DNA of 12,823 nt from Chloroflexota bacterium (GTDB lineage Bacteria > Chloroflexota > Chloroflexia > Thermomicrobiales > UBA6265): assembly GCA_023424355.1 (NCBI GenBank), contig JAFAEA010000218.1, positions 1 to 12,823 on the forward strand, read 5' to 3'. Below are positions 6,806 to 12,823 of this stretch, in pieces. The notes under the pieces were generated by a model. That model saw nothing but the letters and a program-made list of their open reading frames with translations, was not told the origin of the DNA and made no database searches. The position numbers and the translations under genes were made by a program. Within the stretch, counting starts at the first letter, position 1. Every line of letters starts with the position of its first letter.

Positions 6806-7018
6806 TTAGTCAGCCAGTAGATCGGAGTGAATGGAGAACCCGGCCACGAGATAGATAATTGGCACCACCACGGTCCAGCTCAACATTACAAACAGGGCTC
6901 GCACCAGAAGAGGAGAGGTATTGAATCGCCTGGCGATTCCCGCGCAGATTCCGAAGATCCAGGCGTTTTTGCTAGATCGATACAGGCGTTCGCCTGCGAG
7001 GTTTACCTGAAGCTCCAT
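6806..7018 (-). CDS. PspC-domain small membrane protein (third of three)
   Basis: A 70-residue protein with one PspC domain: RLYRSSKNAWIFGICAGIARRF (about 11-32) is the amphipathic domain core with the conserved G-x-C-x-G-x-A pattern. It is followed by LVRALFV and a hydrophobic stretch (about 39-61) that should cross or insert in the membrane. In Enterobacteria PspC works with PspB in sensing envelope stress, but stand-alone PspC proteins in other phyla are mostly uncharacterised. GAGGAG stands eight bases before the ATG. It shares the M-x-L-x(4)-A-G-x-R-x-Y-R-S-S start and WIFGIC core with its upstream neighbour, so the two are paralogues. The C-terminus (HSDLLAD) replaces the usual LP-x-D ending. 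Confidence 0.9.
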   Translation of the reverse strand: MELQVNLAGERLYRSSKNAWIFGICAGIARRFNTSPLLVRALFVMLSWTVVVPIIYLVAGFSIHSDLLAD

Positions 7019-7042
7019 CGTTGCATCTCCTCTATGGTGACG

Positions 7043-7270
7043 TTATGCCTGATCGTCGGATGGCACGAGCAATCCAAGTGCGATGTAAAGAACAATCACT
7101 GCCAGCGTGCTGATGCCTGGTATGGCGATGGTGCCGAAAAGCGTCAGCGCACGCACGAGTTTCGGATCCCATCCGAAGTGCTTGGCCAGTCCGCCACAGA
7201 TACCAAAGATCCATTGGTCGGCGGAAGAGCGGTAAAAGCGGCGACCTGCCATGGTGATGTTGAGTTTCAT
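7043..7270 (-). CDS. PspC-domain small membrane protein (second of three)
   Basis: A 75-residue paralogue: MKLNITMAGRRFYRSS leads into WIFGICGGLAKHFGWDP (20-36) and LVRAL, then a membrane segment (about 45-68) ending in the typical LVPSDD. AGGAG lies eight bases before the ATG at 7270. An internal ATG at 7252 has no such site. It is 24 bases from the third pspC gene and 29 bases from the first, so all three are probably one transcript. The N-terminal strand shared with the third copy is absent from the first copy. Role inferred from the family: sensing or stabilising the cytoplasmic membrane under stress. Confidence 0.92.
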   Translation of the reverse strand: MKLNITMAGRRFYRSSADQWIFGICGGLAKHFGWDPKLVRALTLFGTIAIPGISTLAVIVLYIALGLLVPSDDQA

Positions 7271-7299
7271 TGCTTTCTCTCCTGTTTCGGTGGAACCGG

Positions 7300-7509
7300 T
7301 TAGTACCGATATGTAGCGGCTTCGTCATCCCAGGGAAGTACGAATGCGAGCAGCACATACAGTGCCAGCATCATCAGCAGCGAAACGCCGGGGATGATCG
7401 CGGCCGCGAGAACGAAGAACAATCGCACCAGAAAAGTGCTCATTCCGATTTGGTTTGCGATACCGGCGCAAACACCGGAGATCATTTTCTTGCTTCGAGA
7501 ACGTGTCAT
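7300..7509 (-). CDS. PspC-domain small membrane protein (first of three)
   Basis: A 69-residue protein, first in the three-gene pspC cluster. A basic start (MTRSRSKKMISGVCAGIA) enters the domain directly. NQIGMSTFLVRLFFVLAAAIIPG and a long hydrophobic run follow, then the canonical VLPWDDE ending. It is more divergent than the other two, lacking their YRSS segment and having SGVC in place of FGIC. AAAGGAG stands eight bases before the ATG at 7509. The gene is divergent from the PHP-glycosyltransferase gene, with a structured leader between them. Domain assignment is firm; no partner such as PspA or PspB is encoded in the window. Confidence 0.92.
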   Translation of the reverse strand: MTRSRSKKMISGVCAGIANQIGMSTFLVRLFFVLAAAIIPGVSLLMMLALYVLLAFVLPWDDEAATYRY

Positions 7510-7771
7510 GGTTGTGGCTCCTTTGCCCTCATGGGCGAACCCGTTCGCCCAGTCCCTTTTTTCAATACCTGAATTCTAGAGAAACCCTGAGGAAAACAGG
7601 GTAGGGATAACCGGAATTAACGCTGTACGAGAAAGGCCACCATTTCGATCTTCGGGCTCGTGGTTTTAATATTTGTTGTCATTCAGCAGGTGACTTCCGG
7701 TCATAGTGGAGATGGAAGAGTTGCTCGGGGGAGACAACTCTGGGAACCGGCAGCGGAAAGGGAAACGCGCC
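7510..7771. promoter_or_regulatory. Divergent control region between pspC cluster and glycosyltransferase operon
   Basis: This region of about 260 bases has no gene I can support. On the minus strand TAGAAT (7578-7573) is a good -10 for the pspC transcript, though no good -35 precedes it. CCCTG/CAGGG (7585-7589, 7597-7601) flanks the expected -35 position and may be a binding site. On the plus strand TTTAAT near 7665 is a possible -10 for the PHP-glycosyltransferase gene, with a weak TTTCGA -35. Both assignments are tentative. Confidence 0.4.
7532..7551. promoter_or_regulatory. 20-base perfect palindrome in the pspC leader
   Basis: TGGGCGAAC-CC-GTTCGCCCA is a perfect 9-2-9 inverted repeat. 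It lies about 15-35 bases after the predicted pspC start site and just before the AAAGGAG ribosome binding site. It may be a repressor operator or an RNA hairpin that affects translation. On the plus strand it is followed by a six-T run (7557-7562), so it could also stop antisense transcription. Confidence 0.55.
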
Positions 7772-10084
7772 ATGGTTGAACCGTTCATCTCCAGTGAGGA
7801 GTCGATGCGCATCGACTTGCATCTTCATTCAATCGCTTCTGGTAGTTCGACAAACTGGTGGGTCAAGAGTCTCGGATTTGGGTTGGAAACCCGGGAATCT
7901 TACACTGCACCAGAAGAGGCCTATCGCCTCGCTTCCACCGCCGGGATGGATTTTGTGACGCTCACGGATCACGAAACCATTACCGGCGCTTCTACGCTCA
8001 CCGATCGTGCGAATTTCCTTGTCGGTGAGGAAGTCGGCACGCAATTTCCGGAAGATGGTAGCAAGGCCGATATCCTTGTCTATGGCCTCAACGCCGAGGA
8101 TCACCGCGAACTGCAGGAGCGCCGCAGCAATATCTACGATGTGGTCGACTACCTGCGCGAGGCCAATCTGGTTCACGTGCTGGCGCACCCGATCTTCGAG
8201 GTGGGAGCTGCGCTCACCAAGGATCTCATCGAGAAGCGCATGGCGCTCTTCCCGCTGTGGGAGTTCATCAATGGCTCTCGTCCCATTCAGCAAAACCGGC
8301 TCGCTCAGCAGATCGCCGAGCAGGTAACCGCCAGCGATCTCCGTCAGATGGCAGCGAAGCACGGTCTCCCGGCCCCGCTTCACACCCGCATCGCCGGCAC
8401 CGGCGGTTCGGATGATCACGGTGGCGTGTATCCGGGAAGCACCTGGACCATCCTGCCAAAGTGCACCTCTCCAGCCGATGTGCTTGAGGCGATGCGTGCC
8501 CAGGAGGTTGCTCCGGGCGGTACTCACGGTTCCGTGCACAAGATGAGCAGCACCGCCTTCCAGATCATTGCCAACGCCGCGCAGGAGGGTCTGGTCGATG
8601 CGCAAAGCCGACCGGAAGAGGATAGCGCGTTGCCAATTCAGCGCCTGATGCCGGGCCGCAAGCAGCAGGTGAAGAAGGTGTTGGAGTACCTGCCGTTCCT
8701 TCGCGCGCTGAATGGAGAACAGATTCGCGCTTTGCTCACCAGCCGCTACGAAGACCAGTTCCTCATGGGACTCGGCGATGCCAGCGAAGGCATGCCGATA
8801 CTCACCATGCTGAGCTCACTCGGCAGCATGGTGGATGCCCATCTCTCGATTGCACCCTACATCGGTATTCATGGCTACTTTGGCCGCGAACGCGCGAAGA
8901 CCCGTGCCATTCAGCCACGATTGCTGCCAAACACCGTGACCAACGTACGCGTCGGTGCCTTTGTGGATGATCTCGATTCTGTGCACGGTGTTTCTACCAT
9001 GTACCGCCAGATCAACCGACTCAAGAACGGCGATGAGTTCACGCTGATTCACTGCAGCAATGCGCAGATCGATGGGGCTGTGAGCATTCGGGAGATTACC
9101 CGTCTAAACCTGCCGCTCTACGCTGGCAAATCACTGGCCGTTCCGAGCCTGCTGGATGTGATGGATCACATTGCCGAGCAGGATTACGATGTGCTGCACG
9201 TTGCCTCGCCAGGTCCGCTCGGCATCGCCGCTCTCATCTCCGGACACACCCTGGGCATCCCCGTCACCGGTGCATATCACACCGAATTCGGGAGCTACGC
9301 GCGCATCCTCTCCGGCGATTCGATTGTCGCCGAGATGGTTGAATCCGTAGTTCGTGAGTTCTACCAACGCTGCAGCCTCGTGATGGTCCCGAGCCAGAAC
9401 ACTGCCGATTCACTGATTGAGCGCGGTATGCGACTCAACGAAGTTGAGGTGATTGGGCATGGTGTCGATACCCAACTCTGTACCCCGCAGAAGCGAGATC
9501 CTGCGCTTCGCCAGTTCCTCGGCGATGGCAAGAAATTGCTGCTCTACGTAGGTCGAATCTCGCGCGAGAAGGGGCTGGATCTTCTTGCGCAGTCGTACAT
9601 GGAGGCCAATCGTGATGATCTCCATCTCGTAGTGGTGGGCGACGGTCCGTACCGCGAGGAGATGGAAACCTTGCTCGGTAACAAGGCGACTTTCACCGGC
9701 TTCAAGGAAGGCGAGGAACTCGCCAGCATCTACGCCAGCGCCGATGTGTTCGTCTTCCCGAGCACCACAGATACGCTCGGCCGCGTTGTCACCGAAGCCC
9801 AGGCCAGCGGATTGCCGGCAGTGGTCTTTGGAGTTGGTGGTCCGCGGGAAGCCATGCTCGGTGGCGCCACCGGATTTGTGGTGGAAACCGGCGATATGAA
9901 CCTGTTCATGGAGCGAGCACTTTGGCTGGCAGATCATGATGTCGCCCGCGCGGAGATGGGGCGCGAGGCAGCCATCCACGCCAGCCATCTGGACTGGACC
10001 AATGTTTACGAACAACTGATGGAGATGTTCCGCAAATGTGCCGCGGAATCGGTGGCCAATATCTCTCTTTCGGTGGCCACATAG
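7772..10084 (+). CDS. PHP-domain phosphoesterase fused to GT4 glycosyltransferase
   Basis: About 770 residues. I chose the ATG at 7772 because AAAGGGA lies eight bases upstream; a longer GTG start at 7706 lacks a ribosome binding site. The N-terminus is a PHP metallo-phosphoesterase domain with every metal-ligand motif: DLHLHS (15-20), TDHE (65-68), GEE (85-87), LAHP (H139) and GSDDH (212-216). Residues of roughly 250-400 form a mostly helical linker I do not recognise. The C-terminal 370 residues are a GT-B, GT4-type glycosyltransferase: YHTEFGSYA near 503, a GHGVD hinge, LLYVGRISREKGLDLL, VVGDGPY, and the donor-site motif FPSTTDTLGRVVTEA, with Asp667 and Glu675 in place of the usual E-x7-E. 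It resembles SQD2/PimB/MgtA-like lipid glycosyltransferases. Likely role, inferred: making a glycolipid or glycan whose phosphate is removed by the PHP domain. It is co-transcribed with the next glycosyltransferase gene. Confidence 0.9.
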   Translation: MVEPFISSEESMRIDLHLHSIASGSSTNWWVKSLGFGLETRESYTAPEEAYRLASTAGMDFVTLTDHETITGASTLTDRANFLVGEEVGTQFPEDGSKADILVYGLNAEDHRELQERRSNIYDVVDYLREANLVHVLAHPIFEVGAALTKDLIEKRMALFPLWEFINGSRPIQQNRLAQQIAEQVTASDLRQMAAKHGLPAPLHTRIAGTGGSDDHGGVYPGSTWTILPKCTSPADVLEAMRAQEVAPGGTHGSVHKMSSTAFQIIANAAQEGLVDAQSRPEEDSALPIQRLMPGRKQQVKKVLEYLPFLRALNGEQIRALLTSRYEDQFLMGLGDASEGMPILTMLSSLGSMVDAHLSIAPYIGIHGYFGRERAKTRAIQPRLLPNTVTNVRVGAFVDDLDSVHGVSTMYRQINRLKNGDEFTLIHCSNAQIDGAVSIREITRLNLPLYAGKSLAVPSLLDVMDHIAEQDYDVLHVASPGPLGIAALISGHTLGIPVTGAYHTEFGSYARILSGDSIVAEMVESVVREFYQRCSLVMVPSQNTADSLIERGMRLNEVEVIGHGVDTQLCTPQKRDPALRQFLGDGKKLLLYVGRISREKGLDLLAQSYMEANRDDLHLVVVGDGPYREEMETLLGNKATFTGFKEGEELASIYASADVFVFPSTTDTLGRVVTEAQASGLPAVVFGVGGPREAMLGGATGFVVETGDMNLFMERALWLADHDVARAEMGREAAIHASHLDWTNVYEQLMEMFRKCAAESVANISLSVAT

Positions 10085-11154
10085 TGCGCATCGCGGCAGC
10101 TCCGGCCTTCCGCAACAAAACAAGGAACCCGTATAACGCCCTGCTGTACAGCGAAGTACAGCAGGCGGGGGCCGATGTACGCGAATTTGAGTTCAAGGTA
10201 CTGCTTGGTCCGTCACCGGATGTGCTGCATATCCATTGGCCAGAGTGGTTGTTCAGCGCCCCGGGTTTGGCGCGAGCAAAATCCCAGGCGGCGCTGTTCC
10301 GCACCATCATCTCCGGCCTGCGCTCTCGAGGCACGTCCGTAGTGTGGACGGCGCACAACATCCAGGGACACATCGCACACCATCCGGTGCTGGAGCAGCA
10401 GATGTGGGACTGGTTTGTGGCCAATATCGATGGCTGGATCTCACTCACGCAGGCATCGGTCGAGCAATTGATCTCGCGCTACCCGCATCTGCGTAACGTG
10501 CCGCATGCAGTGATTCCGCACGGACACTATCGCGAAGCGTATCCACGGAGCTGCGGTCGCGATCGCGCACGCGATAGCTTGGGGATTCCCTGCGATGCTC
10601 GGGTGTTCAGCTTTGTCGGCCGCATCGAACCGTACAAGCAGATTCCGAAGCTGGCTTCAGCGTTTGCACGGTTGGCGGGAGACGATTTGCGGCTGGTTCT
10701 TGCTGGCAAGTCCAAGGCTCGCCAGCATGAAGCGATTTTGGCTGCGATTGACCAGCGAGTGCTCTATCACCGGGGATTCGTGCCAGACGCTGAATTGCAG
10801 ATCTATCATCGCGCCGCTGATGTGGTGGTGTTGCCGTACCGTGAACTGCAGAACTCAGGCAGCGCCATTCTCGCGCTCTCTTTCGATGTGCCAGTGCTGG
10901 TGCCCAACACTCCTTCGATGCAGGAACTGCAGTGCCAGGTTGGAGAGGAGTGGGTGATGACCTACGATGGCGACCTCACACACGTGACCTTGGCCGAGGC
11001 GCTGGAGCATCGACCCGCAGGAACTGCGGCCGAGATTTCCTCGCTCAACTGGGATCGACTCGGACAGCAAACCCTCGAGTTCTATCGGGTTGTTACACAA
11101 AATCGGCGCCCCACTCGCGTGGAACGCCGATTCAACAAGCATGCTCGGGTCTAG
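10084..11154 (+). CDS. Glycosyltransferase, GT-B fold, coupled to the PHP-GT4 gene
   Basis: About 356 residues from the GTG at 10084, which overlaps the previous stop by one base (TAGTG), a standard coupling arrangement. An in-frame ATG at 10036 would give an unlikely 49-base overlap. The N-terminal half contains DVLHIHWPEWL (46-56) and VVWTAHNIQGH, typical of a cytoplasmic glycosyltransferase family that acts on lipid-linked acceptors. The C-terminal half begins at VFSFVGRIEPYKQI (about 174-187), continues with LVLAGKS and YHRGFVPDAELQIYHRAADVVVLPY, and ends with LQNSGSAILALSFDVPVLVP in place of the E-x7-E region. The donor sugar and acceptor are unknown. Its last 55 bases contain the terminator of the convergent sortase gene. 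Confidence 0.88.
   Translation: MRIAAAPAFRNKTRNPYNALLYSEVQQAGADVREFEFKVLLGPSPDVLHIHWPEWLFSAPGLARAKSQAALFRTIISGLRSRGTSVVWTAHNIQGHIAHHPVLEQQMWDWFVANIDGWISLTQASVEQLISRYPHLRNVPHAVIPHGHYREAYPRSCGRDRARDSLGIPCDARVFSFVGRIEPYKQIPKLASAFARLAGDDLRLVLAGKSKARQHEAILAAIDQRVLYHRGFVPDAELQIYHRAADVVVLPYRELQNSGSAILALSFDVPVLVPNTPSMQELQCQVGEEWVMTYDGDLTHVTLAEALEHRPAGTAAEISSLNWDRLGQQTLEFYRVVTQNRRPTRVERRFNKHARV
11101..11132 (-). terminator. Sortase terminator embedded in the glycosyltransferase coding sequence
   Basis: AATCGGCG (11101-11108) pairs with CGCCGATT (11125-11132), and CCAC/GTGG (11111-11114, 11119-11122) extend the stem past a CC/AA internal loop to a 4-base tip. On the minus strand the stem runs into TTTTGTGT, a usable U-tract, 18 bases after the sortase stop. 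The plus strand has no U-tract. Confidence 0.7.
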
Positions 11155-11876
11155 TTCGCCGGGGTGGAATCCGGTGTGCCATCTGGAGTGGCCGGTGGCG
11201 GTTCGACGAACGTTGCGCGAACAACCATGCGGCTGAGGTACTCGCCGTTCACATAGTCGAACTCGCCGCCACAGGTAATCAGGGTCACGCTGCGCGTGTC
11301 TGTGTGGCCCGTCACTTCCTGGAGAACACCGCCGGTAGTGAGATCTTCCATGAGGAAGGTCTCTACCCAATCCACGGCGTAGGTGTAGGTGCGCTCGTCT
11401 TCACCGGTGAGCACGATTTCGTCGCCCTCAACCAGATCTCGTACATTGAAGAAGACCGAAGGGCCCACATTCCAGAAATCGACGTGCCCAGCCAGCACAA
11501 CATTGCCTTGCTCACCGAGGGTGGCTGTCTGTCGATACCAGGCAACCACCCACGGTCCGGATGGATTGGCCATGACACCGTTCACGATATCGAGTTGCTC
11601 GATATCCGCATTGATGCCGGCCTTCTCCACCACGATGTTGACTGGTGCGGAGGGATTCGCGGCGCGCGGCAGCGGAGAGTTCTCTCCCACTGGGCCAGGT
11701 CGAAGCGCACCGCTACTGGGCATATCGCCGGTAGTGGTGGATTCGATCGGCACCTGCGATGGCGTAGATTCCGGGGTGGATGCTTCATTCTGAGCCACGG
11801 CCAATCGCGTGGTTCCAGCAACCGCGGTCGCGGCCAGCAATGATCGACGGGAAAAAGTTGTGCGAAGTTTGCTCAT
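11151..11876 (-). CDS. Class F-type sortase with a Tat signal
   Basis: A 241-residue exported transpeptidase. I chose the ATG at 11876, with AGGAG five bases upstream, rather than an upstream ATG at 11918, because it puts a twin-arginine signal at the N-terminus: SRRSLLAATA (9-18), a modest hydrophobic stretch, then AVA-Q (26-29) as a likely cleavage site. Residues 30-75 are a Ser/Thr/Pro-rich spacer. The sortase domain follows: VVLAGHVDF with catalytic His130, VTLITCGG with Cys201, and YLSRMVV with Arg215, the complete His-Cys-Arg triad. The layout and TLITCGGEFD are typical of class F enzymes of Actinobacteria and Chloroflexota. The tail is Thr/Pro-rich (ATPDGTPDSTPAN). No LPxTG-like substrate is encoded nearby, so it probably serves proteins from other loci. 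Its stop shares CTAG with the convergent glycosyltransferase. Confidence 0.93.
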   Translation of the reverse strand: MSKLRTTFSRRSLLAATAVAGTTRLAVAQNEASTPESTPSQVPIESTTTGDMPSSGALRPGPVGENSPLPRAANPSAPVNIVVEKAGINADIEQLDIVNGVMANPSGPWVVAWYRQTATLGEQGNVVLAGHVDFWNVGPSVFFNVRDLVEGDEIVLTGEDERTYTYAVDWVETFLMEDLTTGGVLQEVTGHTDTRSVTLITCGGEFDYVNGEYLSRMVVRATFVEPPPATPDGTPDSTPAN

Positions 11877-11993
11877 GTTTGCTCCTGACAACAACAGTTG
11901 GCGGGCGAACCGGTACAATTATGAGACGCTCGAAACCCGGAAAAGGTGTCATTGCATGAGAAAATCGGAATCTACAATGGAACGTACCACACG
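11877..11993. promoter_or_regulatory. Divergent promoter region between sortase and kinase-like gene
   Basis: Overlapping -10-like hexamers occur on opposite strands: CATAAT on minus (11923-11918) toward the sortase and TACAAT on plus (11914-11919) toward the kinase-like gene. Neither has a good -35 at 16-18 bases. If both work, polymerases would compete for the same site. Confidence 0.35.
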
Positions 11994-12823
11994 ATGACTG
12001 ATCCCATGATGCCAGATATCGATCGCGCCCGTACATTGCTGGATGGCATTGGCTGGCGAGATGTGCGTATCGAAACAGTTCCGGGTGGATCGGTGAACAA
12101 CACCTTTCGCCTCACAGATGGCGATTCCGTTTGGTACCTGCGCATCGGGCCGACAGCGGCCGAAGTCGATGCCGGCCCGAGTTGGTTCACCGGCAAGGGA
12201 TTACAGCGCGAACAACAGGTGATTGCGATGTGGTCGGATCATCGGCATCTACTACCTGAAACCGTTCACACAGATTTCTCCCGATCCCAGGTAGCATCCG
12301 ATTGGGTTATCCAAAAGGCCATTCCCGGCGATTCCTGGGCAGGTTTGAGATCCAAAATCTCCAGGGACCAAACTGCATCGCTCTGGGAACAATTCGGACG
12401 CCTCATGGCAGAGCTTCATGCATATACGAGTCAGGAGTTCGGCCCTCCTGAACCGGGATATGGTCATGCCCGCTGGAGCGAACTCTGCCGTTGGGATGTC
12501 ACCGGCCTGCTCACGGATGCGCACCGGTACGATTTGCCTCTGGATCCATTCGAACAGATCTGTGAATTGGTGGATAGATCGATCCATCAACTCGATGAAA
12601 TCACCACACCGAGACTGATTCATAGCGATCTTGGTGCTCGCCACGTCATGGTGCGGTTCGATGGAAACGGGGATCCGGTGATCAGCGGACTCATCGATCT
12701 CGAGTTCGCCCGATTTGCCGATCCTTACTCGGAGAGCATCTTCGTGGCCCAGGCATTGCAGCCACAACCGGATCCGATGTTTGAGGTGTTTCTGGAAGCA
12801 TACGGCGCGGAAAGACCGGATCG
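11994..12823 (+). CDS. Aminoglycoside-phosphotransferase-like (APH/choline kinase fold) protein, partial
   Basis: An open frame of 276 codons continues off the right edge. The N-lobe shows VPGGSVNNTFRL (a glycine-rich-loop-like segment) and WYLRIGP. WVIQKAIPGDSW corresponds to the hinge region. The catalytic loop is HSDLGARHVMV with His210 and Asp212, followed by metal-binding Asp235 in GLIDLEFARFADP. These are the features of the APH superfamily, which includes antibiotic, choline, homoserine and fructosamine kinases. Nothing here specifically points to drug resistance. The usual Asn in H-x-D-x(4)-N is His217, a variation I believe occurs in some APH subgroups. The start is uncertain: the ATG at 11994 has only GGA nearby, while a TTG at 11952 follows AAGGTG at short spacing. 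Confidence 0.85.
   Translation, partial: MTDPMMPDIDRARTLLDGIGWRDVRIETVPGGSVNNTFRLTDGDSVWYLRIGPTAAEVDAGPSWFTGKGLQREQQVIAMWSDHRHLLPETVHTDFSRSQVASDWVIQKAIPGDSWAGLRSKISRDQTASLWEQFGRLMAELHAYTSQEFGPPEPGYGHARWSELCRWDVTGLLTDAHRYDLPLDPFEQICELVDRSIHQLDEITTPRLIHSDLGARHVMVRFDGNGDPVISGLIDLEFARFADPYSESIFVAQALQPQPDPMFEVFLEAYGAERPD

Noticed and set aside
7602..7619. TAGGGATAAC near 7602, resembling the first part of the I-SceI recognition site
   Set aside because: Only the first 10 of 18 positions match well; there is no intron or homing endonuclease gene nearby.
1..12823. CRISPR array, tRNA, rRNA, insertion sequence or defence system
   Set aside because: No regularly spaced repeats, cloverleaf sequences, terminal inverted repeats, transposase motifs or known defence domains were seen on reading both strands.

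Overview
The window is a compact, moderately GC-rich bacterial chromosome segment with short intergenic gaps, GTG and TTG starts and Shine-Dalgarno sites. No tRNA, rRNA, CRISPR array, transposase, phage gene or replication origin could be seen. A Tat-exported, class F-type sortase with a Thr/Pro-rich tail, tandem PspC genes, a PHP-glycosyltransferase fusion and a GntR/FCD regulator beside an MsmX-type sugar ATPase together suggest Chloroflexota, perhaps the Thermomicrobia. This placement is inference and only moderately secure.

Layout. (1) 1-1711, minus strand: an MsmX/UgpC-type sugar ABC transporter ATPase is followed downstream by a GntR/FCD regulator that runs off the left edge. A strong terminator hairpin separates them, and the ATPase has a good sigma-70-like promoter flanked by a small palindrome. 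(2) 1913-4519: a lysine-methyltransferase-like SAM enzyme (minus) is divergent from a PfkB sugar kinase (plus). A second class I SAM methyltransferase follows the kinase; its base composition looks different. (3) 4538-6716, minus: threonine synthase and homoserine kinase (thrC-thrB) overlap by 17 bases and form the last two steps of threonine synthesis. (4) 6806-7509, minus: three tandem small PspC-domain membrane proteins, each with its own strong ribosome binding site. (5) 7772-11154, plus: a two-gene glycan operon, divergent from pspC. It encodes a PHP phosphoesterase fused to a GT4 glycosyltransferase, then a second glycosyltransferase coupled through a TAGTG overlap. (6) 11151-11876, minus: the sortase, convergent with the second glycosyltransferase. 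The two genes share the same CTAG for their stop codons. (7) 11994-end, plus: a partial aminoglycoside-phosphotransferase-like kinase.

Regions 4 to 6 have an envelope theme: small membrane proteins, two glycosyltransferases with a built-in phosphoesterase, and a sortase. The most interesting biochemical unit is the PHP-GT4 fusion with its coupled partner. The most interesting regulatory structures are perfect hairpins placed directly before gntR and thrC, a 20-base palindrome in the pspC leader, and a sortase terminator embedded in the antisense strand of the glycosyltransferase gene. No complete undescribed system can be proven from this sequence alone.
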